Shown here one piece after another: positions 23,643 to 32,673 of a stretch of DNA of 40,811 bases (its first letter is position 1; each line of letters begins with the position of its first letter). The stretch covers positions 1 to 40,811 of the forward strand of contig DASXHZ010000113.1 in assembly GCA_036488085.1 (NCBI GenBank), in the 5' to 3' direction. The notes below the pieces were generated by a model. That model ran no database searches. It had not been told where the DNA came from and saw nothing but the letters and a program-made list of their open reading frames with translations. The DNA comes from DASXHZ01 sp036488085 (GTDB lineage Bacteria > Acidobacteriota > Thermoanaerobaculia > Gp7-AA8). The position numbers were made by a program, and so were the translations under genes.

Positions 23643-24422
23643 ATGACGAAATTCGACGGAAAAACGGTCCTGATCACCGGCGCTTCGAGCGGCATCGGCC
23701 GCGCCGCGGCGCTCGAATTCGCGCGTCTTGGAGCGGACGTCGTACTCGCCGCCCGCCGCCGCGAGAAGCTCGAAGAAGTCGCGGCGGCGTGCCGCGCGAT
23801 CGGGGTGAAGGCCACGGTCGTCGTGACCGACGTCGGCGTACGGCAGGACTGCGAGCGGCTCATCGCCGCGGTACCGCGGGTGGACGTCCTCGTCAGCAAC
23901 GCCGGCTTCGGGATCTACGACCCGATCGAGCGCGCCGACGTGCGCGATCTCGAGTCGATGATGCAGACGAACTACTTCGGCGCCGTCTACTGCACGCACG
24001 CCGTGCTGCCACAGATGCTCGAACGCCGAGGCGGCGCGATCGTGATCGTCTCGTCCATCACGGGCATCATGGGCTTCGCGTCGATGGGCGGCTACTGCGC
24101 CTCGAAGTTCGCCTTGAACGGTTTCGCCGAGGCGTTGCGGAGCGAGGTGCTCGGCCGCGGGGTGACCGTGTCGATGGTCTGTCCCGCGACGACCGATACC
24201 GATTTCTTCCAGACCGCGGCTCGCGACAAGATGCCGGGTGCCTCGCGCATGATGGTTGCGATGAAGCCCGAAAAGGTGGCGCGAGCTATCTGCGACGCCG
24301 CGGCGGACGGACGTTACCGCCGCATCCTGCCGCTGTTCGCGCACGTCTACATGCGACTCAAGGAAATCTTCCCGCGCGCGGCCCATGTCCTCATGCGCCG
24401 CGTCTCGGCACTGATGGAGTGA
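23643..24422 (+). CDS. Short-chain dehydrogenase/reductase (classical SDR)
   Basis: The NAD(P)-binding motif TGASSGIG (13-19 region), an Arg-rich segment after the second strand (AARRREK, suggesting NADP preference), NAG at 86-88 and the catalytic Ser138, Tyr151 and Lys155 (YCASK) are all present. The 259-residue length is typical of the classical group. The C-terminus is extended by a hydrophobic basic helix (LPLFAHVYMRLKEIFPRAAHV), as in SDRs loosely attached to membranes. The rhomboid gene starts one base after its stop. The substrate cannot be predicted. Confidence 0.9.
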   Translation: MTKFDGKTVLITGASSGIGRAAALEFARLGADVVLAARRREKLEEVAAACRAIGVKATVVVTDVGVRQDCERLIAAVPRVDVLVSNAGFGIYDPIERADVRDLESMMQTNYFGAVYCTHAVLPQMLERRGGAIVIVSSITGIMGFASMGGYCASKFALNGFAEALRSEVLGRGVTVSMVCPATTDTDFFQTAARDKMPGASRMMVAMKPEKVARAICDAAADGRYRRILPLFAHVYMRLKEIFPRAAHVLMRRVSALME

Positions 24423-24423
24423 C

Positions 24424-25056
24424 ATGGCCTTCTTTCGACCGAAACAGGCGCCCGTGACGACGGCACTGCTCATCATCATCACCATCGTCTTCGTCTTCGA
24501 ATGGCTCAACGGCGCGCTTCAGAACGAGGAGGCGCTCATCGCCATGGGCGCGATCATGCCGGGCATGATGCAGGCGGGCCAGTACTGGCGAGCCCTCGCC
24601 GGGATGTTCCTCCACGCAAATCTGCTGCACTGGGCCGCGAACTCGTGGGCGCTCTTTCAGCTCGGATCGCTCTACGAAGTGATGTTCGGCTCCCTTCGTT
24701 TCGCCGCGATCTACTTCGTCACCGGCATCATCGCCTCGATCGCAAGCTCGATGATCTCGACCGGCCCCGCGGTCGGCGCCAGCGGCGCGATCCTCGGCAT
24801 CCTCGGCGCGTTCTTCTTCTCGATCAAACGCTCCCCGGTGTGGCGACACGAGAAGTGGACCAAGAGCCTCCTCAATCAACTCCTCTTCTGGGCGGGACTG
24901 AATCTCGTCCTCGGCTTAGAAGTGAAGAACATCGACAACACCGCCCACATCGCGGGCTTGCTCTCCGGCCTGCTCCTCGGCTTCATCCCGCACCGCGTGC
25001 CGCCGCCGCCGCCCAGCTCACGCGTGCTCGACGTCACACCGCAGACTTATGAATGA
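24424..25056 (+). CDS. Rhomboid-family intramembrane serine protease
   Basis: Six hydrophobic segments carry the rhomboid catalytic dyad: Ser120 in GASG and His175 in TAHIAGLLSGLLLGF, with the conserved HANLLHWAANS loop (residues 64-74). Rhomboids cleave transmembrane helices of substrate proteins within the inner membrane. At 210 residues it is a minimal form with a short Pro-rich cytoplasmic tail. It follows the dehydrogenase by one base, so the two are cotranscribed. Its end overlaps the converging methyltransferase gene by ten bases. The substrate is unknown. Confidence 0.9.
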   Translation: MAFFRPKQAPVTTALLIIITIVFVFEWLNGALQNEEALIAMGAIMPGMMQAGQYWRALAGMFLHANLLHWAANSWALFQLGSLYEVMFGSLRFAAIYFVTGIIASIASSMISTGPAVGASGAILGILGAFFFSIKRSPVWRHEKWTKSLLNQLLFWAGLNLVLGLEVKNIDNTAHIAGLLSGLLLGFIPHRVPPPPPSSRVLDVTPQTYE

Positions 25057-26141
25057 CGGAGGATCATCCGCAGATCCTGCGGGCCGAAAACGCGCGCGTT
25101 GATCGCCTCGACTACGCGCCGCAGCGCTGGCGGGTCGTCGTTCGAAACGGACAACGCCGTCCCCTCGGGGAGCGGATGAACGGCGACGGCCTCTTCGACC
25201 GAGAAGCCGTGTTCGCGGCCGAGTAGCGTGAGCGCCGCGGGATGCCGCGGGGCGATGTGCGTCGGATCCCGCCAGAAGTCGGAAGCGCCAACCAGCAGCG
25301 ACTCCGCGTTTGGCGTCTCGATCATCAGCAGCCCGCCATCGCGGAGCGTCCGGGCGGCTTCGCGGAAGAGGGCGAAGAGCGCCTCGACCGGCAGGTGCTC
25401 GACGACGTGCAGCGCCGCGATCGAGCCGAGCGAACGGTCCGCGAAGTTCGAGAAGCACTCCGGGATGCCGGCAAGCGCCACGTCGACCCCTCGCGCCTTC
25501 AGATCGGCGACGGAGCGCTCGTTCGTGTCGCATCCCGACGCGCTGATCCCTGCCTCGCGCGCCGCGACGAGCAGCTCACCGCGGCCGCAGCCGGCGTCGA
25601 ACAGCGGCTGGTGATCGCGCGCCAGCGCCACGTACGGCGCAGCGTCGGGCGTGCCGCGGAGGTAGTCCTCCAACCGGCGATAGACGAAGTTCTCCTGGAG
25701 GGCCGGAGAGGCATTCAGGACCGGATTGACCACATCGCGGATGCGAACCGCGAGCGTCTCGATCTTCTGATCGAGCGCGGCGATCAGCGCGTCGTTCCGC
25801 TTCGCCGCGATTGGAATCAGCTCGCGGATCTGTGCGACGTCGCGGGCTAGCGCTTCGTCGGCGGCTCGCACGTCATTCTGCACGGTTGCGATGTCGCTCT
25901 TCAGATCGGATCGGAGGCCGGCGATGTCGTTGCGGATGTCGCCGAGAAGGTCGAGCAGGACGACGTTGAAGTTTTGCTGGCGTTCGGCGTCCGGCTCGAT
26001 CGCGCGGCGCGTGATGCGACGCCAGAACCCGAGAAGCCATTCATGCTTCGAGGCGCGCGGATGGTAGCGGCGGTCGTCGTTCCACAGCTCGCGCCACGCA
26101 TCCGCACCGGCGGGAGGCGCGTCGATGAACCGCTCGTCCAC
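25047..26141 (-). CDS. Class I SAM-dependent methyltransferase with N-terminal coiled coil
   Basis: Residues about 60-135 are a charged heptad-like helix (DIRNDIAGLRSDLKSDIATV), then a Rossmann methyltransferase domain from about 175. Motif I is FDAGCGRGEL (181-190), the acidic end of strand 2 is in GCDTNE, and HVVEHLP is the motif IV region. The layout of coiled coil plus methyltransferase is like enzymes that cap or modify cell-surface polysaccharides, but no glycan cluster adjoins, so this is only a comparison. It follows the rplI hairpin on the minus strand and has no Shine-Dalgarno at ATG 26141. Confidence 0.82.
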   Translation of the reverse strand: MDERFIDAPPAGADAWRELWNDDRRYHPRASKHEWLLGFWRRITRRAIEPDAERQQNFNVVLLDLLGDIRNDIAGLRSDLKSDIATVQNDVRAADEALARDVAQIRELIPIAAKRNDALIAALDQKIETLAVRIRDVVNPVLNASPALQENFVYRRLEDYLRGTPDAAPYVALARDHQPLFDAGCGRGELLVAAREAGISASGCDTNERSVADLKARGVDVALAGIPECFSNFADRSLGSIAALHVVEHLPVEALFALFREAARTLRDGGLLMIETPNAESLLVGASDFWRDPTHIAPRHPAALTLLGREHGFSVEEAVAVHPLPEGTALSVSNDDPPALRRVVEAINARVFGPQDLRMILRHS

Positions 26142-26153
26142 GTGAGGAGTTTA

Positions 26154-26179
26154 TCCCCCGCCGCGGGTGCGGCGGGGGA
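26154..26179. terminator. Strong hairpin between rplI and the methyltransferase gene
   Basis: TCCCCCGCCGC, loop GGGT, GCGGCGGGGGA is a perfect 11-bp stem twelve bases beyond the rplI stop. There is no U-tract (TAAAC follows on the minus strand), so it may terminate inefficiently or protect the ribosomal mRNA 3' end. Confidence 0.5.
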
Positions 26180-26190
26180 CCAGAAAACGC

Positions 26191-26670
26191 TTACTGAGCG
26201 GCCGGCGTCTCTTCGAGCGTCTCGACGCCCTGCGGCACGACCTCGACCTGGATGTGCGCGGTAACATCCTTGTGGAGGCGAACCTCGACGTCGTGGACGC
26301 CGAGCGACTTGATCGGATGATCGAGCTCGATGCGACGCTTCTCGACCTGCACGCCCTTAGCCTCGAGCGCATCGGCGATCTCGTTCGCGGTAACGGAGCC
26401 GAAGAGCTGTCCGGTGTCGCCGACCCGCTTGTGGATCGTGACCTTGACGCCTTTCACGGAGTCGGCCGCCTTCTGCGCCTGCTCCCTCTCCTGATTCGCG
26501 AGCAGAGCCCACTTCTTCTTCTCCTGCTCGATCGACTTCAGGTTGCCCGTCGTCGCCTCGCGCGCGAGCTTCTTCGGAATGAGGAAGTTCCGCGCGTAAC
26601 CGTCCTTGACGGTGACGATCTCGCCGCGCGTTCCGAGGCCGCGGATCTCGTCAGTGAGGATGACTTTCAT
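26191..26670 (-). CDS. rplI: Ribosomal protein L9
   Basis: The N-terminal domain has the L9 signature MKVILTDEIRGLGTRGEIVTVKDGYARNFLIP (split: start, GLGTRGE, YARNFLIPK), followed by the long central helix (EQEKKKWALLANQEREQAQ) and a C-terminal domain beginning VTIHKRVGDTGQLFGSVT. Length 159, slightly longer than typical, with an acidic tail. L9 binds 23S rRNA at the base of the L1 stalk and helps frame maintenance. It is the last gene of the rpsF-rpsR-DUF2232-rplI unit and starts 20 bases inside the DUF2232 gene. Confidence 0.97.
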   Translation of the reverse strand: MKVILTDEIRGLGTRGEIVTVKDGYARNFLIPKKLAREATTGNLKSIEQEKKKWALLANQEREQAQKAADSVKGVKVTIHKRVGDTGQLFGSVTANEIADALEAKGVQVEKRRIELDHPIKSLGVHDVEVRLHKDVTAHIQVEVVPQGVETLEETPAAQ

Positions 26671-27685
26671 CGGAGTGATCCTTTCGTTTGAACTTTCGAA
26701 AATCAAAAAATGAGTCAAAGAGACCGGCGATGCTCAGCAGCAGCATGGCGATCGGCAGCATCAGCGCGACCATCCCCCAGGCAAACAACACCCCGATGGG
26801 ACCAGCGCCGACGGCGATCAGCATCCAGCGGAAAATCGCCAGACCTTGTAGCAAATAGAGAAAAACCGTCACCGCGAGCACGTTCGCCGAGAGGCTCTGC
26901 AGCCATCCGCTCGTCAGCGGCGCAAGACCGCCGAACACGAATGCGAACAGCAGCCACTCCGGCAGCGACAGGTTGCGGAACAGGTAGACCGGCGCGAAGC
27001 CGCCCTCCCGCTGCGCCACGAACTGCTTCCAGGCGCGCAGCCGTCCGAACATGATCAGGCTGAGCACGAACACCATCGCGATCTCCGCGAGAAGGAACCC
27101 GGGCGCGCAGAGCACCGCGAGCTTGGTCGACCCGCGGAGCGCCGTGATGACGTCCGACGGCGCGCCGCTCTTCTGGTATCCGGCGACGAACTGCGCCGCC
27201 ATTTGATCGACGCGTACGACCTGCTCGCCTCCGGGCGAGAAGCCCACCGCCGCTCGCATCCCCGCTTCCGTCGCCGTGAGGCCGAGCATCGACAACACCA
27301 CGGCGATCAGGACGACGTGGCCGAACGCCACGCCGCGCACCACGAGCGGTTCCACGAGCAGGGCGGGGACCGCCACCGCCAGGATGAGCGCGATGACGTA
27401 CGCGTAGCCCATCATCACGTCGGCCTGCGACGTTCCGGGTGCGTGCGCGGTCTGGACCGCAACCACCCACGCCACGAGCGTCGACACCACCACGGCGCCG
27501 AGCGTCGCGCCGCGTCCGTTGCGGATCGAGCAGTGGAAGATCGCCGCCGGCACGAAGACGAAGAGCGGCGAGATCAGCATCAACGCCAGCAGCAAGGCAT
27601 AGCCGGCAACGCTCCACGCCAGCCGTCCGAACGGACGGCCGTGGAATGCCACCGGCTCATGCTGCAGCGTCGAGGTGTCGGTCAT
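26651..27685 (-). CDS. DUF2232 (YybS-like) membrane protein
   Basis: About eight to nine hydrophobic segments, with FVFGGLAPLTSG and FLYLLQGLAIFRWML in the conserved C-terminal region, mark the DUF2232 family. It is typically found among rpsF/rpsR/rplI genes in several phyla, as here. The function is unknown. ATG overlaps the rpsR stop by one base (TGATG) and the gene's 3' end overlaps rplI by 20 bases, so translation is tightly coupled to both ribosomal genes. The very basic C-terminal tail (FRKFKRKDHSDE) is probably cytoplasmic. Confidence 0.85.
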   Translation of the reverse strand: MTDTSTLQHEPVAFHGRPFGRLAWSVAGYALLLALMLISPLFVFVPAAIFHCSIRNGRGATLGAVVVSTLVAWVVAVQTAHAPGTSQADVMMGYAYVIALILAVAVPALLVEPLVVRGVAFGHVVLIAVVLSMLGLTATEAGMRAAVGFSPGGEQVVRVDQMAAQFVAGYQKSGAPSDVITALRGSTKLAVLCAPGFLLAEIAMVFVLSLIMFGRLRAWKQFVAQREGGFAPVYLFRNLSLPEWLLFAFVFGGLAPLTSGWLQSLSANVLAVTVFLYLLQGLAIFRWMLIAVGAGPIGVLFAWGMVALMLPIAMLLLSIAGLFDSFFDFRKFKRKDHSDESHPH

Positions 27686-27987
27686 CAGTCTGCGGTGAAC
27701 GGAAGGAGCGCCGCGATACGGGCGCGCTTGATGGCGGCCTGCAGCTTGCGCTGGTGCAGCGCGCAGGTGCCGGAGATGCGGCGCGGAAGGATCTTCCCGC
27801 GCTCCGGGATGAACTGCTGGAGCGTCTTGATGTCCTTGAAGTCGATGTACTCGATCTTCTCGACGCAGAACTTGCAGACGCGCTTGCGGCGGTAGAAGAA
27901 CTTCTTCTTTCCGCCTTGCTGGCCGCCGGGGCCGGACGAGCCGCGATCACCGCCGCGGCCGGTTCTTGGTGCAGGTGCTGGTGCCAT
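27685..27987 (-). CDS. rpsR: Ribosomal protein S18
   Basis: The core YRRKRVCKFCVEKIEYIDFK and ISGTCALHQRKLQAAIKRAR is unmistakable, ending LLPF as in most S18 proteins. The CxxC...CxxH set suggests the zinc-binding form. A Gly/Pro-rich N-terminal extension of about 25 residues precedes it. S18 pairs with S6 on the 30S platform. A ribosome-binding site (AAGGAG) lies upstream of ATG 27987. It is translationally coupled to the DUF2232 gene. Confidence 0.97.
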   Translation of the reverse strand: MAPAPAPRTGRGGDRGSSGPGGQQGGKKKFFYRRKRVCKFCVEKIEYIDFKDIKTLQQFIPERGKILPRRISGTCALHQRKLQAAIKRARIAALLPFTAD

Positions 27988-27999
27988 GTCTTCTCCTTA

Positions 28000-28069
28000 G
28001 TTGCCGGGAGCCGGTTGCCGGTGGCCAGAGGTCTCTCTGGAGCCTGGCAACCGGGCACCGGCCACTCGT
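28000..28069. repeat. Heptanucleotide inverted repeat in the rpsF-rpsR gap
   Basis: The gap contains 7-mers GTTGCCG, GGAGCCG, GTTGCCG, GTGGCCA and then complementary 7-mers GCCTGGC, AACCGGG, CACCGGC. The two halves can fold into a large imperfect hairpin centred on CCAGAG-GT-CTCTGG (28024-28037 region) with GGTTGCC (28013-28019) pairing GGCAACC (28046-28052). It occupies the place where ssb often lies in other genomes. Confidence 0.55.
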
Positions 28070-28070
28070 C

Positions 28071-28484
28071 TTACGCCTGCGGCGCCTCGTCGGCGGCGGG
28101 CGTGGTTGCGGGCGTCGCGGCGGGTGCGGCAGGTGGGGCCGCGGGGCGGAGGCGCTCCTTCTTCGGGTTGCGCTTGGCGAGCTTGTCGGCGCGCTTGAGA
28201 TCGAGATCGGTGCGCACGATCATGTGGCGCAGCACGCGATCCGAGTTCTTCATGCGGCGATCGAGCTCCGCGAGCGAGCTCTCGCTCTCGAACACGAAGA
28301 GGTGGTAGATGCCTTCGTGGAACTTCTGGATGACGTAAGCGAGGCGGCGGCGGCCCCACGCGTCTTCAGACTTGAGCGTGGCACCCGTCGACTCGGCGAC
28401 ACGCTTGAACTCGGCGATCAGCGTCGTCGCCTCTTCCTCCGTCACTTGCGGAGAAAGGATGAACAGGACTTCATACGTCCTCAT
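28071..28484 (-). CDS. rpsF: Ribosomal protein S6
   Basis: The sequence begins MRTYEVLFILSPQVTEEE and contains WGRRRLAYVIQKFHEGIYHLF and RVLRHMIVRTD, the S6 core (about residues 1-98). A 35-residue Ala/Pro-rich tail extends it to 137, longer than the usual 100 or so. S6 forms a heterodimer with S18 on the small-subunit platform. It has AAGGAGG upstream, a CCG-bearing hairpin in its leader and a sigma70-like promoter, and heads the ribosomal operon. ssb, often between rpsF and rpsR, is absent. Confidence 0.97.
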   Translation of the reverse strand: MRTYEVLFILSPQVTEEEATTLIAEFKRVAESTGATLKSEDAWGRRRLAYVIQKFHEGIYHLFVFESESSLAELDRRMKNSDRVLRHMIVRTDLDLKRADKLAKRNPKKERLRPAAPPAAPAATPATTPAADEAPQA

Positions 28485-28504
28485 GAATCCTCCTTCTGGC
28501 CTAG

Positions 28505-28528
28505 CGGACTCGGATCTCGATCCGAGTC
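28505..28528 (-). promoter_or_regulatory. Leader hairpin of rpsF, candidate S6:S18 autoregulatory site
   Basis: On the minus strand GACTCGGATC-GA-GATCCGAGTC is a perfect 10-bp hairpin whose 3' side runs into CCG, 20 bases before the rpsF start. The known S6:S18 leader motif is a hairpin with an essential CCG near the rpsF start, bound by the S6:S18 complex to repress translation. Assignment here rests on position and the CCG. Confidence 0.5.
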
Positions 28529-28582
28529 AAGGAGCTGGCAGATTGTTAAAGAATGTCCCGCGGCCCGGAGACCGGGGCGGGG

Positions 28583-28611
28583 AGTCTAGGGAAAGCGGCC
28601 CGGACCGGCAA
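28583..28611 (-). promoter_or_regulatory. Sigma70-like promoter of the ribosomal operon
   Basis: On the minus strand TTGCCG (28611-28606), a 17-base spacer and TAGACT (28588-28583). The -10 hexamer is identical to that of the recombinase promoter (11017-11022). The leader would be about 90 bases and include the rpsF hairpin. Confidence 0.6.
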
Positions 28612-28639
28612 GAATTCCACAGTACGCTACTCTAGCCAC

Positions 28640-29675
<1,036 letters not shown>

Positions 29676-29686
<11 letters not shown>

Positions 29687-30497
29687 CGCTGCCCGCCATC
29701 AGTCCCGCGATGTAGTAGCGCTGCAGGAAGACGAAGAGCATCAGCACGGGGAGCACGGTGACGACGGAGCCGGCCATCATCAGCTCCAGGTCCTGAACAT
29801 GCTCGCCTGAGAGGTTCGCGAGCGCCACCGGGAGCGTGTAGTGCGACTGATCGGAGAGGATGATCAGCGGCCACATGAAGTCGTTCCACGTCGACATGAA
29901 CATGAACGTGGCGAGCGTAGCGAGAATGGGGCGCGCGAGCGGCAGAACGACAGACCAGTAGATCCGCAACTCGCTCGCGCCGTCGAGTCGCGCGGCTTCG
30001 AGCAGCTCCTGCGGAACGTCGAGCATGAACTGGCGGATCAGGAACACACCGAAGACGGTCGCCAGCGACGGGATGATCGCTCCCCAGTAGCTATTCACGA
30101 GATGGAGCTGCTTCATCAGGAGGAACAGCGGCAGCATCCCCACCTGCGGCGGAATGACGAGCGCCGCGAGCAGTAGGCCGAAGATCCGATCGCGTCCGCC
30201 GAAACGGAGCTTCGCGAACGCGTAGCCTGCCATCGAGTTGAACAGCACGGAGAAGATCGTCACCATCGTGGCCACGACCGTGCTACTGAAGAATGCGCGG
30301 CCGAGGCTGAGGCGCGTGAAGAGCTGGCGGTATTGATCGAGCGTCGCGGCATGCGGGATCAGGTGCGGCGGGAACGCCGTCGCCTCGCCGTTCGTCATGA
30401 ACGACGCAGAGAGCATCCAGAAGAGCGGGAAGAGCGTGAGCAGCGCCCCGAAAATGAGCGCCGCATGCAGGAGGATCGATTTCAGCGCGCGGTTCAT
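29676..30497 (-). CDS. Sugar ABC transporter permease, MalG-like
   Basis: Six transmembrane segments are seen and the ATPase-contact EAA loop is clear (EAARLDGASELRIYWSVVLP). The CUT1-type C-terminus ends FLQRYYIAGLMAGSVKG, the MalG-family hallmark. Length 273. It starts with an ATGA overlap to the MalF-like gene and forms with it the inner-membrane channel for the oligosaccharide imported from the binding lipoprotein. It is the last gene of the minus-strand glycan operon. Confidence 0.93.
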
Positions 30498-31366
30498 CGG
30501 CTCCTCTGAAACCGCAACTGCGCCAGCGTCGCCGAACCGACGACGAGGAAGAGCACGAACGCCACCGCCGCGGCGTACCCCATTCGCCAGAACTTGAAGC
30601 CCTGCTGGTACATCAGCATGACCGCGGAAAGCGTGTGATTCAGCGGTCCGCCCTGCGTCATGACGTACGGTTCAGCGAAGAGCTGCAGGTAGCCGATCGC
30701 GGTCACGATGCCGACGAAGAGGAAGGTCGGCGCGAGCATCGGCAGGGTCACGTGGCGGAACTGCCGCCAGACGCCCGCGCCGTCGATGCGCGCAGCCTCG
30801 TACAACTCGTCCGGGATCGTCTGCAGCCCCGCGATGAAGATGATCATCGAGTAGCCGAACTGCCGCCAGATCGCGAGGATGATGATCGAGAAAAGCGCCC
30901 AGTGCGGATCGCCGAGCCAGTCGATGGCGGGAACGCCGGCGACGCCGAGGGCGCGATTGATGACGCCGAAACGGGGGTGATAGAGGTACTTGAAGACGAT
31001 CGAGACCGCGACCAGCGTCGTGACCACCGGAGCGAAGTAAATCGTCCGGAAGAGCGCCTTCCAGCGCGTCAGCTTCGCGTTCACGAGAAGCGCGGAGACG
31101 AGCGAGGCGAGCACCGTGAGCGGGCCGCCGATGACCGCGAACGCGACGGTGTTCAAGAACGCCTGCCAGAAGATGCCGCTCCCCATCAGCTCGCGGTAGT
31201 TGTGCAGGCCGATGAAGCGAAGGTTGTGAATGTCTCCGATCGAATAGAGGTCGAAGTCGGTGAGGCTCAGCGCGAATCCAGCCACAACGGGCGCGAAAAA
31301 GAAGATCAGGATCAACAGCAGCGCCGGCGCCAGAAAAAACATCGCCGCACGTGCCTCGGCGCTCAT
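30494..31366 (-). CDS. Sugar ABC transporter permease, MalF-like
   Basis: Six hydrophobic segments, an EAA loop (YEAARIDGAGVWRQFRHVTLP) and the motif YVMTQGGPLNHT are typical of MalF/UgpA-class permeases. ATG 31366 (MSAEARAAMFFLAP) overlaps the binding-protein stop as ATGA, so it is preferred over the in-frame upstream methionine. Length 290. It partners with the following MalG-like protein in the inner membrane. Confidence 0.93.
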   Translation of the reverse strand: MSAEARAAMFFLAPALLLILIFFFAPVVAGFALSLTDFDLYSIGDIHNLRFIGLHNYRELMGSGIFWQAFLNTVAFAVIGGPLTVLASLVSALLVNAKLTRWKALFRTIYFAPVVTTLVAVSIVFKYLYHPRFGVINRALGVAGVPAIDWLGDPHWALFSIIILAIWRQFGYSMIIFIAGLQTIPDELYEAARIDGAGVWRQFRHVTLPMLAPTFLFVGIVTAIGYLQLFAEPYVMTQGGPLNHTLSAVMLMYQQGFKFWRMGYAAAVAFVLFLVVGSATLAQLRFQRSR

Positions 31367-32673
31367 TTTGCCGCCTCGGCATGCGAGATCATCCACCGCC
31401 GCTTCTCGAGCAGCTCGTCGGCCTTCGCGTCGAGCTGGCGCAACGCGGTCGGGACCGCGACCGTGCCGCGGGCGACGGCTTCACCGCGATCGAAGATCTG
31501 CGTCGCGATCTGTTCCCACTCGGGGACGCGCGGCAATGGCTCGACGTGCTCGAGCTGCGCGAGGAACGCGGGGAGATGCGGGTCGGCCTCCAGCTCCTTC
31601 GAGTGCCACGCGCTGCGCCGCGCCGGAAGGTCGCCGGTGAGCTGGAAGAAGCGGACCTGCTGCGCCGGCTCGGATAGAAACTCGATCAGCTTGCGCGCCG
31701 CCGCGGCGTGCTTGCTGGCGCGGAAGACGACCATGCTCGAGCCGCCCGCCATCGAGATCCCCTCCGGCTCGCTCGCGTCGCGCGCCGGCAGGGGACACGT
31801 CGCCCACTTGTCCTGCATCTCTGGCGGGAGACGGCGCTTGAACTCGCCGACGTTCCACGGTCCGCTGATGTACATGGCGAAATCGCCCTGCGCGAACTGC
31901 TGATAGAGGTTCGAGATCTCGGTATTGCTCTTCGCCGGCGCCCAGCCGTGCCGGAACATCTCGGCGTAGAACGCGAACGCCTGCGCGAACGGCGGCTGCT
32001 CGAACGCGCCGCGCGTGCCGTCCGCGTTGAGGAGCGTCGAGTGATTCGAGAGCGCCAGCACCTCGATCGGCTCGAACTCGTTGGTCGGCATCAGGATCGC
32101 CCAGGGCGCCAGCTTTTGCGAGACGATGCGCTGCATCGCCGTCCGCCACTCCGCCCACGTCTTCGGCCCCTTCGGAAAGCCGGCCGCGGCGAGGAGGTCG
32201 CTGCGATAGAAGATGACGCGCGTGTCGACGTACCACGGGATGCCGTACAGCGTCCCGTCGACGACGTTCGTTCCCCAGATGCCGGCGAAGTAATCGTGCG
32301 GATCGATCGCCGCGCCCGTGAACGGCCCGACGTCCGCGAGCGCCTTCATCGCCACGAACTCCGGGATCCACGTGTTCCCCATCTGCGCCGCGTCGGGCGT
32401 CGCCTCGCCGACGTACGCGGTCAGCAGCTTCTCGTGCGCCGCCGTCCACGGAATCTGCTGCACGACGACGTGGATGTTCGGATTCCGCCGCTCGAACTCC
32501 GGAATGAGATCGGCGACGACCTCGCCTTCGCGGCCGAGGCCCCAGAATTCGAGCGTCTCGCGGGAGTCGTGGGTGCGAACTGCACAAGATGGGAGAGCGG
32601 AGAGCGCAGAGAGGAGAAGCAGGAACATGAGTCCGCCGCTCTCCGCTCTCCGCTCTCCGCTCACTGCAACCAT
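31363..32673 (-). CDS. Extracellular sugar-binding lipoprotein (family 1)
   Basis: This is a maltose-binding-protein-like solute receptor: LEFWGLGREGEVVADLIPEFE opens the fold, with later motifs DGTLYGIPWYVDTRVIFYRSD, GDFAMYISGPWNVGEF and GGSSMVVF. A lipobox LPSC follows the hydrophobic stretch FLLLLSALSA, so it is membrane-anchored. Two starts are possible. ATG 32673 supplies a charged n-region (GERRAESGG) and overlaps the glycosidase stop by 13 bases. ATG 32628 gives MFLLLLSALSALPSC without charge and lies in the loop of a 15-bp hairpin. It hands oligosaccharides to the permeases immediately downstream. Confidence 0.9.
   Translation of the reverse strand: MVAVSGERRAESGGLMFLLLLSALSALPSCAVRTHDSRETLEFWGLGREGEVVADLIPEFERRNPNIHVVVQQIPWTAAHEKLLTAYVGEATPDAAQMGNTWIPEFVAMKALADVGPFTGAAIDPHDYFAGIWGTNVVDGTLYGIPWYVDTRVIFYRSDLLAAAGFPKGPKTWAEWRTAMQRIVSQKLAPWAILMPTNEFEPIEVLALSNHSTLLNADGTRGAFEQPPFAQAFAFYAEMFRHGWAPAKSNTEISNLYQQFAQGDFAMYISGPWNVGEFKRRLPPEMQDKWATCPLPARDASEPEGISMAGGSSMVVFRASKHAAAARKLIEFLSEPAQQVRFFQLTGDLPARRSAWHSKELEADPHLPAFLAQLEHVEPLPRVPEWEQIATQIFDRGEAVARGTVAVPTALRQLDAKADELLEKRRWMISHAEAAK
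32592..32651. repeat. 15-bp inverted repeat around an alternative start of the binding protein
   Basis: GGAGAGCGGAGAGCG (32592-32606) and CGCTCTCCGCTCTCC (32637-32651) are perfect complements with a 30-base loop that contains ATG 32628. The arms are heptanucleotide repeats (CTCTCCG and its complement), with extra copies to 32660 allowing slipped pairing. In the mRNA it would form at the 5' end of the lipoprotein gene. Confidence 0.65.
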
